DNA of 64,000 nt, taken from the NCBI GenBank assembly GCA_963682055.1, contig OY821746.1:6731992-6795991 (forward strand), given 5' to 3'. Shown here one piece after another: positions 46,558 to 59,463 of this stretch. The notes under the pieces were generated by a model, which worked only from the letters and a program-made list of their open reading frames with translations, had not been told where the DNA came from and did no database searches. How positions within the stretch are numbered: position 1 is the stretch's first letter; each line of letters opens with the position of its first letter. The stretch comes from Primula veris. Lineage: Eukaryota; Streptophyta; Magnoliopsida; Ericales; Primulaceae. The position numbers and the translations under genes are program-made.

Positions 46558-49006
46558 TTTCCAAACTCAAGTAATTCAAATCGAAATTTCGATTCTTACT
46601 CTTCGGAATTATCAAGTCGACTAGACTTTTCAGGATAATCCGGATCATGAGCCATCAACTTAATGATAGGGCTAAAAGTTTGGGAAGTGCTGCATTTATG
46701 TGGACAACAGTAAAATGTGACCATATTGTCGATGCATCAACCATAACCATTTATATTTATGGTCCGTCTTATGATTGAATAAGTCCACAATAACTCCTTC
46801 AATTCTTTACAAGAATTCTACGAGTTCATTTCGTGATATTTACACATACTAGTCTTTCAAAATGAGCATTAGTGGCATTAATTTCGGATTAATCACGAAA
46901 TATATCCTCAAAGAGAATTCAAATGCGATTATAAATCAACCATCGTCTTTTGACCCGGGAATATCTCATCCGGTCAATGCCACAATATCAAAATGCTCTT
47001 ATCAATCGACGACAGGTGAATGATAGTACAGACAATCATGTCTTAGCATTTAAATCATTTATCATTTCGACGACAGGCGAAATGATAAGGTAACTTTAAA
47101 TGCTTTAAAGAATGTGGTAGCAACCACTTGAAAGACATTTCAACTCCTCTAAAATACGCTTTTGGTCGTATTGAATGGAGGCTATGTAAAGAAATTTTAA
47201 TTCTTTCATGAGCTATTACCAGATAACACTGGTTTTCTCGAATATTTTATAACTCAACAAGTTACGGCAGGACCTACATGAGTATAACGCCTCATATTTG
47301 ACAAATCAATTTGGTTTTACCAAATATTTCGATTTGGAACAACAGGTCCAGAATTGTTGTCACCGAGTGCTCTTTTAGGCAAGTAGTTGGTGAAATTATG
47401 TGGTACACTGTTACCCACTATTTCTAAAAAAACCAACTACACCACAAGTATTGCCTAAAATTTCATAATTTAAAGTTTGGTCACATTTGTCAAAGGAATT
47501 TGCTCAAAACACTTTAAATTATTTCGAGAAATTTCGTAAACAGGCAAACCATAATACAAAAGTATGTCCAAATGGAAAAATCATAATCCAAATGAAAAAA
47601 TATAATCCAGATGAGCGAAAAAATGGCTCAATGATTTATCAAAATCAATAAAGAAAGGTATCAAACTCATTTGAGCCACAAAATCGGGAGTCTCAAGAGT
47701 TTCTTTCAATTAACTTTAACCACATTAGCATCGGTTTTTCCATCTTTATAATAGTTGTGAACTATTTAAGGAGTAACCGTGCATGACCTTTGTCTTTATA
47801 GCATAGAGTTGCCTCCTTGAGCATTATCTCTTGCTTTGTGACAATGGGCCATATTGTTCCTTTCAATTACTGTCTTGGAGCCACAGGTTTTCGATTTTGA
47901 CGATTGTCTAAAATCTCGCTTGGCTAAGCGATTCATCGGGATCGCGACAGTTCAAGACAAATAACACTTGTCTCGGTTCTCGATTCGTGGAAAAAAAAAT
48001 ACACGAAGAGCATTAATATCAGGCAAACAATTCGCCATTGACCCAATAGGATTAAAACTACTCACCGGGGTAATTTTCTTATCCAATAACAGATGGGCGA
48101 TAAAGGAACATGGTGAATATAAATTCACGATATTGCTTATGGAATACAATTTCCAAGCTAATATTTTGGTGAAGGATAGCTCCAATATGTCAATTTCAGA
48201 CATTTGATCACTATAGACGTCATCACGTCTCAAATGTGGCGACGGAATAAAATCAACGCCTTAACATTCATCCTGATGGTAACAACAAATTTGTGTTTTA
48301 CTCATCAAAGATGGCATCCAAAAAAAAATTTTGGGCATCACATTTTCACACATCAGGGTGAGTAACATGTGGTTACGGATTAAAATCAACGTTTAAATAG
48401 TCATTTCGCAAGTATATTTTTACGATTTTTCTCATCATAGATGGCATCCAACATGTGTTGGGAGTTCTGAATTATTTATCATATAAAACGACTGGTTTAT
48501 ATGTTTATGGTTTGCACAAGCACAAACTTTTTTTCGAAACGACAGGTTCGAAAACATTAGTTTTGCTTTTCATGTGAATCGGTTCTCATTGATCGAACAA
48601 CGGGTCGATACTGAAACACCAATTCAGCGAAACATACATCACTATATAAACACACTCGGGGAAATTATTATTTAGTCAACCCCTTTCGGTAGCTCTATTT
48701 GAACACGACCAGGAAAGACGGTGAGGGGGGTGGGCACGAATGCCTCTTAAAAACCGACCTCATTAGGAGAACGACTTCCGCCTTTATCTTTCCTAGACAT
48801 CGTATCCAAATAGGTGAGCCTATTTGGGGAATATTCATAATTTTTCCAACTTAAATGTGAATATATACGATTTTCGCATTTTATATATGACAATAATATT
48901 AAACAGCATAGAGAATATCTATTTAGATTAACCACACATATATAAACAGGCAGTAAATATATTTTAGAATCTATCTAATCATGCAGTAGATTTGGTGTTA
49001 TAAACA

Positions 49007-49422
49007 AATCAATTTAAGATTATCAATCAATCCATAAAGATTCTAACATATCAAATCAAATCAATTTAAGATTATCAATCAATCATTAAATATTCTAACA
49101 TATCAAGTCAAATCAATTTAAGATTATCAATCAATCCATAAAGATTCTAACATATCAAGTCAAATCAATGTAAGATTATCAATCAATTCATGAAGATTCT
49201 AACATATCAAGTCAAATCAATTTAAGATTATCAATCAATCCATGAAGATTCTAACATATCAAGTCAAATCAATTTAAGATTATCAATCAATCCATGAAGA
49301 TTCTAACATATCAAATCAAATCAATTTAACATTATCAATCAATTCTTAAAGATTCTAACATATCAAATCAAATCAATTTAAGATTATCAATCAATCCATA
49401 AAGATTCTAACATATCAAATCA
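49007..49422 (+). repeat. Eight-unit 52 bp tandem array
   Basis: Starts of AATCAATTTAAGATTATCAA fall at 49007, 49059, 49111, 49163, 49215, 49267, 49319 and 49371, an exact 52 bp period. Units differ at only a few positions. It lies in the 5' untranslated/gag side of the decayed Copia element. Confidence 0.95.
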
Positions 49423-50063
49423 ATTTATATGCATTTTTTTTTATTCGTTTGCCTTTTAATAAAAAAAAATTATATACATGTGTGTGTATATTTACTAAAT
49501 ATTGTATCTTTATCAACCATATGTACTGTTTTCGTATAAGTATTATACTACAGGACCATGCGTGTAATTTCAACAAATTATATATTTATTTACAGTAGTA
49601 CACATAATTGTGAATAACATAGTAATCATGGCAGTAATCATGGCAAGTTTTAATAACATAGGAGTAGTATAATCACAGTACTAGTAACATGGCAGTAGCA
49701 TAATGTTTTTTTTTTGTTTTTATTTTTTATTTTTAAAACCTACGCAGGCTGGAATTGTAATTATGCAATTGCAATAGTAACATACAAACATGCGTTGTAA
49801 TCATGCAAGATAGTACTAACATACAAACAGTACAGTAGCATACAAACAGTACGTGTTGTAATATGTAACGTGTACGGTATAAAAAAAATTATATCCGGGT
49901 ACCTTACGCACGGTATGTTAGTGAATGTCGATATAGCAAAACCCTAAAAAAAAACCTGGATAAACCTCAAGGTTTATAAATACCCAATATCCGTGCGTTT
50001 ACCAAAAATCTCTAATATCCACGAGCGTATATCCTATTCTCCGCGAGCAAAGTGCTGATAACG

Positions 50064-50263
50064 TGTTGTAATACACTATTAGCTACGTATATAGGGAGAC
50101 AGAAGTAGAGAGAGAGGAGAACGGTATAGTCTTTATTATGAATGAATATCTGAATGAATAAAATACAAGACCCCTAACTCTCTTTATATAGATAGAGGGG
50201 TAGGGTTATAAGCCCACTTGGGCCCAATCAGTAAAAACCCAAGAGTCCAATAATCTTACAACA
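50064..50263 (-). repeat. 5' LTR of the 7.0 kb Copia element
   Basis: TG...CA termini, 200 bp. On the minus strand it is followed by a primer-binding-like TTATCAGCAC at about 50052-50061. Confidence 0.92.
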
Positions 50264-50819
50264 ATATTTATTTTTTTAGTTGATTAGATTTTTATTACGT
50301 GGAGTGACTTATAGTCCACCACAATAATACATCCGCCGTCTGTATCAAGCAGACAGCGTCTGTATTTAGCAAATGACATGACGAAAATGCCTATTTTTAC
50401 AGTCATCTGCTAAATACAGACGCTGTCTGCTTGATGCAGACGACGGATGTATTAGTGGGATGAGATATAAGTCACGTCACGTAATAAAAACTCAATCTAC
50501 TAAAAATAAAAAATAAAATAAAAATTAATAAATATTACTTAAATTTAGCTTAGACTCAAAGTAAGGTTCAAATATATTTATTTGGGTTTTTAATAAGTTG
50601 AGTTTTTATTACGTGATATAATTTGGATCATTATTGTTTGTATTAATCAAAACGGCGTCTGCATAAAATCAAACGCCATTTTTACAGATCAATCTATTTT
50701 AAAGAAAGACTTCCCAACCAAGTAGATCAGGAATTTTAATAAAGGGGGAAGAGGCAGACTATTATTTCTTTTCCAGTAAAAACCATTTCATAATGTATAA
50801 TAAAATAAGGACTGGGTCA
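50264..50819. mobile_element. Foldback MITE with a 52 bp hairpin, interrupted upstream by the Copia element
   Basis: Arms at 50327-50378 and 50402-50453 are complementary at 49 of 52 positions around a 23 nt loop. Outer parts (TTGATTAGATTTTTATTACGTG on the left, CACGTAATAAAAACTCAATC on the right at about 50475-50495) are also inverted. A related fragment with TTGAGTTTTTATTACGTGATAT and AAAACGGCGTCTGCAT lies at 50596-50680. The rest of the interval is AT-rich. Confidence 0.75.
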
Positions 50820-51018
50820 CAATATCAATATTTCAACAAAATGATTTCGTGTAAAATTTGAGGAACGCAACTACAGTAAATTAATACAATTTAAAAGAAT
50901 GTTAAAAGTTTTTTGACCAATGACAAGTTCTCCCACATTGAGACATAATTCACATACAAGAACACACTGTAAAGAAATCTCATATTTGTTAAGCTATACC
51001 ACTATTTTTGCTTAAAGT

Positions 51019-52190
51019 GGGGGAGGTTTTTTTTTTATGTATAATAATTGCTCAGAAATATAACAAATGTGGAATTTTCAATCCCACGTCTACGTAGCTA
51101 CAAATTAAATATTTTTTTTTTCTTCACGTGGCTGCGATTTTATTTTTTTTATTTTCTTCTCTTATTCTCTTCTAAGTTTTCTTTTCTTTTAATATATCAA
51201 AAAATTCCATAATTTTCCATATTTTAAGTAATTGCCTATTTTTATTTAATTCAAAACCACGTGATATACTACGTTTAATGTTGTAACTAAAAATAATTAT
51301 TTATATTTTTTTTAGAGTCGTATATAGTGTGATTGAATAAATTAGATACATGAATGTTATTTATTAGATAAATATTTCGTTTAATGTTTATTTTTTATAA
51401 GTATGATATTTATATAGAATGAATTGTTATTTATATAGATAAATATTTGGTTTAATGTTTGTTTTTTACAGTCCGGAAATTGATATTTTGAGATGAAAAA
51501 AAAGTATTTTGATTATAATAGATCGGAAAGTGAGTGTTTTGAGAAGTATTATTTGGAAAAGATAAATTAAAATTCATTCCCCAAATATTATAATTGTTAT
51601 CCATATTTAAAGAAAAAAAATTATCTTAATTTCATATAGGAATTAGTTTGGTGATCTATTTTTTATAAAATTGAAAGATGTTTTATTTTGCTAAATTGAG
51701 ATAATTTTTTTTTTTTAAAGTAAAATTGGGAATAAATATAGTGATAGAGTGATATTGATTTGAGAAAAAAATATATTAATTTGATATGCGAAGGATTTTG
51801 ATTGTTGATGGTTAGGTTTTTTTTTTGATAAAATTGAAAAAGTTTTTTTTTTGGTAAATTAGGAGAGTTTATTTTTTTTTAGTAAAATTAAGAATAATTG
51901 TAGTGGTAGAGTGATGTTGATTTGATAAAAAAATATATTAATTTGATATGTGAAGTAATTTGATAGTTGATGTTTATAGTTTTTTTTTGGATAAAATTAG
52001 AAAAAAATTTGGATAAAATTAGAAATTATTTTGATATATTAAAAGGAAAGAACAAACTCAGAGGAGAAGAACAGAAGAAAAGAAAAAAAAATACCACGGA
52101 AGAAAAAAAAAATTTGCAGTCATGGGATTGAAAATCCCACATCTGTTATATTTCTGAGCAATTCTCACATGTAAAAAAACAACTCCCTTA
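51019..52190. mobile_element. ~1.2 kb non-autonomous TIR element
   Basis: The left end (GGGGGAG, T run, then AATTGCTCAGAAATATAACAAATGTGG) recurs inverted at the right end (GGGAG, T run, then AATTGCTCAGAAATATAACAGATGTGG); both continue with TTTTCAATCCCA. The TIR is about 80 bp with small indels. The interior is AT-rich with direct repeats near 51640-51990 and no ORF. The target duplication is unclear. Confidence 0.75.
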
Positions 52191-52894
52191 AAAGTGGGAT
52201 GCATTCGGTTAACAACCTTCTTTAATTAAAATATCAAAGCAAACAAGACCCTAGGTTAATAAAGTTGTTACTAAATGGCTTATACTTGTCCTTGTTTGAT
52301 CCCGAGTTTTAAGCTCAATTTTCAGCTCAAATACTGGACAACTTTTTTTTTTTTTTTTTGCTTAAAAGCACTATAAGTAACAAAACTAAATCAATTACAA
52401 GACCCATGGCCAGAGTTAGGCTTCTTTGGTTCAAATTATGGCTACAAACCTAAAAATTAGTTACAAGTAAATATAGTCAACTGAAATAGTTATACTAATA
52501 TACAAAGTAAAAAAAAAGATACATACATTGAACAAGAATAAGATTAGACTAAGTAACAATATAACCAACCTACTCCAATATTGTAAAAAAAAATACCAAA
52601 GAAGGCCATACAAGTAAAAATAATAAAAAGAAAACAAGTTAGTATGCAAAACAGACAATTCGCAAAAAGCAAAAACAAAAAAAAACAGTTGCAACAAAAT
52701 TCTTTTAACGGACGATAGCAATACATTTTTTTTGAAAAATAAACGGGTCACCGGAGAACACAGTAAAAAAGAATGAAGAAACAACGTAAAAAGATTTAAA
52801 ACAGCCAAACGAAAAGCTACTAATAAAACCAATACGGTCATATAAACAGATCTCAACAAACAAAATTATGCAATTATAACGCTCTCAACAAAAT

Positions 52895-52994
52895 GTAAAT
52901 TTGAACCTCCTTGATTGCCTTCAAAGATTGTTAAAAATACGTTTGTTCGCATTTTTTGTAAACTATGAAGACAATCAAGGAAGCTCAGGTTTAC
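52895..52994 (-). ncRNA. Candidate MIR-type hairpin, copy B
   Basis: This is identical to the hairpin at 38906-39005 (offset 13989 bp). The same TATA-containing leader lies upstream on the minus strand (about 53091-53098). It shares all the uncertainty of copy A. Confidence 0.45.
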
Positions 52995-53353
52995 TTGTGA
53001 GAAATTAGTCATGAGATCTGTGGTGTGAGGGAATATGAGATGTGTTTTGTTGTGTTGTGAGGGATACCATATGTGAGATATGAGGACCTCTTTATACAGC
53101 TAAAAAGTTTATTGACACTCCATTTTTTTTTAAATTATTGATACTCCATTATTGACACTCCATTATTGATACTCAATTATTGATAATGGATACTCAATTA
53201 TTGACACTCGGGAATCCAATGCTGTACCACCACTTTAACGGATACAGCTAGCTGTAACCCATGTGATTCTATTTTTAATTTTATTTTTTTTATTAAAAAA
53301 TAAGTTAGCAACTTATTTTTTAAACATTGGAAACATAAATGACAAGCAATACA

Positions 53354-54718
53354 TGTTGGTTTTGTTATATATCGAAAATCAATAAAATAAATAATAATAG
53401 GATTCAAAAGAAATAAATAATTTTATTTATCACAATTGTAATATATATTATAATTCCTGACTCAACATAATTAAAATTATACTAATTTAAATTTCAAACA
53501 GATTTAATATAAACTATTAAACTGCTGGACTGAATTGTAATTGTTTGAAACTGTCAGACAGAATAGTATAATTACTAACTGCTGGACTGTTTTGACAATT
53601 ATAGAAACTGCCAGACAGAATAGTATAATTACTAAACTGCTGGACTGTTTATGTAAATATTGAAAATTAAATTACAGAATCGAAAAATTACAGAATAGGA
53701 AAGACTGAATTGAAATTACAGAATGTAAACAGTACAAGAAAAATAAAATACAGAATGTAAACAGTACTGAAATGTAAATTACAGAATAACGGTACTGAAA
53801 AGTAAGAACATAAATAAAAAGGAGAGTCAACTGCTGGTCAGTTTCCTTAAACAATATTTCCCCAACCACCTTTAGAGGTTTCTGTTTTCGGGACTTTGTT
53901 CCCAATGTACAACTCCTGTCTCAGAGTGGCTCGTATGAAAACCGGGACCGAACCACAGGTCGAGCTGTTGGTGGTGCGGTTCTCTCTCTCTAATATGTAT
54001 GTTTATGCTGTGAGTTGTGTGTATGATTGTTGTGTCTGAATGAGAGGGGAGGGCTACCTTTTATAGGCCTTCTTGAAACCGCAGGCATAATGATCATTCA
54101 ATTCTGCGAGTTACACCCCCAAAATCCGCTCACTTAATTTCTGAAACTGCTGCAATTTATTCTCATTTATTGCTAGCGTTTCAGTTGCTGCAAACTCTAG
54201 GGACTGTTTTTGTATTTTATACAAAACTCCATTTTCGGATTTGACCCAAGACCCAAGACCCAAGACCCAAGACCCGAGACAAATCCCAATCCCAATAAAG
54301 CCCGCGTCCGCGCCCCGTGACCCGAGACCCGAGATACGAGACACGAGCGAGCGCGCGTATGTGGTACACACTAATACTCTTAGATGTATGTGGACATGTT
54401 AGTTTAACAACTACATGGGTTGGTATTGTATATATATATATATATATACACAATATGGGATTACCCTCAATGGTTCTTCCATTTACCATTTCATTTTTCA
54501 GAATTGAGCTTTCGAGAGCCCAATTTTGAAGCCGATTAGTATTCACACCTATTCTCCGAATAGGTCATGCGATATACCGTTACGAAGCTCGTCACACGAG
54601 CTACTAAATCGGGTTGAGTACGGTATTAACAACTCAGCGTTGTCACATGTAATATCAACTCGAAGTTGGTCCTGTGACCATTCGGAAACACCCATGTTAT
54701 TAACATGTTTTTCCAAAA
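53354..54718 (-). repeat. 3' LTR of the 7.4 kb Copia element
   Basis: 1365 bp. It carries an extra tandem copy of a segment of about 60 bp with CTGCCAGACAGAATAGTATAA (about 53550-53640), and a heptamer GACCCAA repeated four times (about 54241-54275) that the other LTR has in reduced form. Its terminal CA has mutated to AA. Confidence 0.9.
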
Positions 54719-55195
54719 ATCCCCCACATGAATGCAATTGGCTGAAAATAAAAAATGTCGCTAAATGCATACGAGAGAACAACAAGAGTTCACTGCATAA
54801 GAACAGGTAGCGCGCGCCTTGAACCTGCCGTTGTGTAGTAAAATCTGATATGCTACTATTGGGTAGCCTTTAAGCCTTGAACCCTTTAGCGTTTGTGCAT
54901 ACCAGGGTAATACTCACACAGTGTTCTCTCTAAACCACTTACTAAGCCCTTTGGTTGTTTTTCATATTTGGCCGTGGACTGCCTTGGCAAAATTCAACCG
55001 AGTGCTCTAGTGATTTAGCCCATGGCTCATCACATAGTATCGGTCATACACACTCGTCATAGGTGATTTCAAGTTAAGGGTGTCCTGACTCATTCCTCTC
55101 GACCTTCGAGATACTTATTTTCATTAAGAGCCTCATGCTCACCCTTTAAATGGTCTAGGTTTATCACTCTTTCATCCTAGAAATGGGTTGGGAAT

Positions 55196-58100
55196 TTAAG
55201 TTCCCGAGTGCTTTATTCGGTCACCCCCACAGTTCGGTTGTCCCATTGAACCCGACGCTGGAAAATCCAGTTCGGGTTGGGTTGCCTCTGAGGAGATTTC
55301 CAGTTTGATGGGCTTCAACCCCATTCCCCTCCATGAAACTTCAACTCCTACCTGAGTCAAGCCTTTTGTAAATGGATCCGCAATATTGTCCTTAGATCTC
55401 ACAAAATCTAATGACACCACACCGTTAGCTAACAATTCTCTTACGGATTTATGTCTCCGACGAATATGTCGGGACTTTCCATTATACATATGATCCTGCG
55501 CCCGTTCAATAGCTGACTGACTATCACAGTGCATGCTTATTGCAGGAACAGGTTTCGGCCACATTGGAATTCCTTCCAGAAAGCTTCTCACCCAGTCAGG
55601 CTCTTCTGTTGCTAGATCTAATGCTATGAACTCGGATTCCATAGTTAATCTAGCTATGCAGGTCTGCTTGGATGATCTCCACGAGACAGCTGCTCCTCCC
55701 ATCACGAACACATATCCGCTAGTGGATCGTGTACTGTTGGAATCCGAGATCCAGTTTGCATCAGAATACCCTTTCAGTACAACTGGATATCTGGTTCATC
55801 TACGTAGAGGCAGACTACCACATAGTCCTTTTCATTTCCTTTTACGTAGACGCATTTGTCACATTCCTTTATCCGAAAACCGTTTGATAGCATCACTCTA
55901 TCAAACTTTTCGTGCCATTGTTTAGGTGCTTGTTTAAATCCATACAAGGACTTCACAAGTTTACACACCTTGTGCGCTTTACCTGGAACCACAAACCCTT
56001 TCGGTTGTTCCATGTAAATTTCCTCTTCCAGTTCACCATTCAAGAACGCCGTTTTAACATCCATTTGATGTATTTCCAGATCGAACAGTGCTCAGAGAGC
56101 AATGACTATCCGGATTGACGTCTTCCTGGAGAAAGGAGCATAGGTGTCGAAATAATCGACACCTTTGCTTTGTCTAAAACATTTCACTACAAGGCTCGCC
56201 TTGTATTTCTCGATCGTTCCATCGAGCTTTCTCTTCCTCTTGAAGATCCACTTGTGTCCTTGTGGCTTACACCTGGGTGGTAGATCCACTAGTTCCCAAG
56301 TGTGATTTTGTAATATCGATTCAACCTCATTGTTGATCGCTTCCTCCCAATACTGGGCTTCCGGGGATGACATTGCTAGTTTGAATGTCGCCGGTTTGCC
56401 TTCTATCATGAAAGTTACAAAATGTGGACCGAAAGTCGTTTCCTTTCGAGCCCTTTTACTACGTCGAGGCTTTTCTTCTTCTTCCTCCAACGGTTCGCTT
56501 GCCCCCACATTTTCCTCACTGTTTGACTCCTCTGTCTCTACAGTTATGGAAGACTTGCGGGGAAAGATCTCCTCGAAGAAAGAAGCTTCTTGAGCTTCGA
56601 TGATAGTATCTACATACACATCGGGATTATCCGACTTGTGCACGAGAAAACGATAAGCACTACTGTTGTGTGCATATCCTATGAACACACAGTCTACAAT
56701 CTTTGGCCATTTTCTCGTTCTTTTCGGAAGCGAGACAAGGACCTTCACAAGACAACCCCAAACCCTTAAGAATTTATAGCTCGGCCGATGGCCTATCCAT
56801 AGTTCATAAGGTGGTTTATCACGCTTATTATGCGGTAGCTTATTCAATACATAGTCGGCAGAAAGCAGCGCTTCCCCCACATGTTCTGGGGTAACCCAGA
56901 ACTTATTAACATAGCATTCATCATTGCCTTGAGCGTCTTGTTCTTACGCTGGGCAACCCCATTCTGCTCCGGAGAGTATTGGGCTGTGGTTTGATGTATA
57001 ATGCCATTTTCTGCGCATATCTGTGCAAACGGTGCCTCGTATTCACCGCCTCTATCACTCCTCAACATTTTAATCTTTTTATTGAGTTGATTTTCTACTT
57101 CGGTCTTATAAAGAGCGAATTTCTCTACCGCTTCGTTTTTACTTCTCATTAAGTAGACATGGCAGTATCTAGTACAGTTATCTATAAACGTGATGAAATA
57201 CTTTTTTCCTCCTCGCGTTTGTATAAACTTTAAGTCGCATACATCCGTGTGTATTAGACAAAGAGGTTCAGTACTTCGTTCAATATGTTGATACGAATAC
57301 TTGGTTAATTTTGCCTCAACACAAATCTCACATTTATGTTGTTTATTGAAGACAAAACTTGGTAGTAGATTAAATGATATTAATTTCTTCATCGAATTAG
57401 TATTCACATGACATAATCTACCATGCCATAAATTAAATGAATCACAAGAATAAGCAAATGAAATTTTATTAGCCACTTGGACAACATTAATGATTACATT
57501 ATTCTTGGTACTGGCCTCAGCCTTAGTACCCTCAATAGCAGACTCGGCTTTAGGAGCCGGAGTACCAACATTTAATTTAAACATGTCGTTGGTCATATAG
57601 CCACGGCCTACATACATTCCATTTAAGGTGATTACATTTTTTGCAGATTCAAATACAAGTTTAAATCATTTGTTCACCATCACAGACCCGGAAACCAGAT
57701 TCTTACGAATTTCCGGCACATGGAACACGCCGTTCAGTGTTAGCTCCTTTGAAGATGTCATCTTCAGCAGCACGGTTCCTTTTCCTTCCATCTTGGAAGT
57801 AGCCGAGTTCCCCATGAAGCAGCTCTCATTGTCCACGTCCGTATAGGTCTTGAACATCCACTTGCTGGCTCAGATGTGACTAGTGGTGCCTGTGTCCAGC
57901 CACCATTCCTTTGGGTTGCTCCCCACCAGGTTCACTTCCGATACCACAGAACTCAGGTGCATATAGTCATGTTCAGCATCATCTCCTCCCTCAGCCACAT
58001 TTGCCTGAGCATGTGTCATTTTCCTCACTTTCCCTTGAAACTTACTCTTTGGGGGGGGGGGGGGGGGGGGGGGTTGGGCTTGTCGATGCGCATCTTACAA

Positions 58101-59128
58101 TCCGTGGCACGATGGCCCGGTTTGTTACACACAAACCAGTCTCCCAAGAATTTCTTCTTGAGAGAAGCACCGACTGCACCGTCAAAGCGTTTCCGCTTAG
58201 ACACAGCGTCCTCAACCACATGGTCATTGGCAACCGCAATGCCTGCTCCGCCACCGCCTATCCTTCCGGATCGGCGGTTGCTTTGCTCAACATTGAGCCT
58301 CTCAATGAGTCCCTCCAAGGTCATTGCCTTTTGCTTGTGTTTCAGGTAGTTTTGGAACTCTTTCCAAGAAGGTGGCAGTTTCTCAATCATTAATACCACT
58401 TGGAAAGGTTCGTTGATTACTAGTCCCTCAACCTCAAGCCTATGGTATATGAGTTGGAGTTTCTCAACCTGCTCGATAACACTCTTTCCATCGGTCATCA
58501 TGTACTCGTGAAAGTCCGTGACAACAAATTTCTTTGCGCCAGCGTTATTCACTTTGTACTTTCTTTCGAGAGACTCCCAAAGCTCCTTTGCAGAAGCATT
58601 GGGCTCGAATACACTGAAGAGAGTGTCATCCAGAGTACACATGTTATAGTTCCGGCATAGGTAGTCGCCGTGTTTCCACGCTTGCACCGCCGAAACCGTC
58701 TGCACGGCCTCATCGTCCTCGCTTAAGACGGGTGCAGTCTCCTTGAGAAAACGAGTAAGGTTAAGGGCAGTTAAATAAAACAGCATCTTTTGCTACCAAC
58801 GTTTGAAGTTGTTGCCCCTAAACTTTTCCGGCTTCTCTAAATGAGAGGTTGGCAACATTGGCATAGACGGCGTCGCCGGAGCCTTGCCCTTGGCCCTGGC
58901 CGCTGCCACAAGCGCTACCTTGGCCGCAGCCTTAGCAACAGCCTGTGCTGAAGCCGCAGCCGCAGCGGCGTCGGCCGCAGCCTTTGCCGCTGTAGCTTCG
59001 GCCTCAGCCTGAGCCCCCCCACTCGCAGCGCTCGCAATGTTTTGGCGACTGCCAATTACAACTGCGCCCTGCACATATCCCGGAGGAACGATGGGTGTTT
59101 CATCCTCATTAGTCATCTGAAATGACAA
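55196..59128 (-). pseudogene. Copia gag-pol polyprotein remnant
   Basis: Gag starts at 59128 with an Ala-rich segment and is cut by a TAG at 58793-58795. The nucleocapsid zinc knuckle has lost its first Cys (WFVCNKPGHRATDC). The protease keeps DTG at about 57888-57896 but has stops at 57870-57872 and near 57667. The integrase keeps both Asp residues (HTDVCD, RSDRGGEY), but the catalytic Glu position reads Gln (GVAQRKN). A frameshift lies in a G run near 56875. RT retains MDVKTAFLNGE, is broken near 56092, and ends at YVDE, where most of the thumb and connection is deleted straight into the RNase H region (GYSDANW). A 23-base G run lies at 58051-58073. The element cannot encode functional proteins. 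Confidence 0.92.
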
Positions 59129-59463
59129 TATAAACCGTTTTAGTTTCTCGTAAGAAAACTAATATTCTTAATTGCAACTACTAATTATAACTTAATTACT
59201 TTGCTTTTAAAAGAATAAAACAATTAAAAGAGATTCTAGCCTGAAAATCAAATCACGTTTGATTTCACTAAGAATTCTCTTATATATTCTAGAATTAAAA
59301 AGATTAAACCAAATCGGATTTATTCTATTTGCAAATTTCAATTTCTAGTAAAGTAACAATGATTTTGGGAGAATAAAAACCGAGACGTCAACAAAATAAA
59401 ATAAAAAAGAAAAGTCATTTTCTTTTCGAAAATAGTAAACCAAATAATGATATTGTTTAAGAT
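59129..59463 (-). other. Copia 5' untranslated region
   Basis: This lies between the 5' LTR and the gag start. It is AT-rich, has no ORF, and shows no recognisable TGGTATCAGAG-type primer site directly after the LTR. Confidence 0.6.

Larger units (their letters stand above)
43254..50263 (-). mobile_element. Copia-type LTR element with 200 bp LTRs and a decayed interior
   Basis: LTRs at 43254-43453 and 50064-50263 begin TGTTGTAATACAC and end CTTACAACA, with three mismatches in 200 bp by eye. A 5 bp target duplication, ATATT, flanks it (43249-43253 and 50264-50268). On the minus strand a primer-site-like TTATCAGCAC follows the right (5') LTR, and a polypurine tract, AAAGGGGGAG, precedes the left (3') LTR. 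Integrase traces are present on the minus strand but no long ORF survives. Small LTRs and these sites fit a Copia lineage. Confidence 0.9.

Noticed and set aside
52461..52859. 132-codon hydrophobic ORF on the minus strand, partly repeated at 38566-38874
   Set aside because: Composition is driven by T-rich DNA (Phe/Leu runs); the copy A frame is broken and no family motif is present. The hairpin upstream is the more interesting content of this segment.
58051..58073. 23-base G run in the Copia gag region
   Set aside because: Could be read as a quadruplex or coding Pro run, but homopolymers of this length are prone to sequencing and slippage error, so no function is claimed.
57876..58393. Two ORFs of about 160 codons on the plus strand
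   Set aside because: They are antisense shadows of the Copia gag/protease region on the minus strand.
58785..58800. In-frame TAG in gag followed by CAA, as in some read-through signals
   Set aside because: The position is inside gag rather than at a gag-pol junction, the context after CAA does not fit, and other nonsense mutations are present. A simple mutation is more likely.
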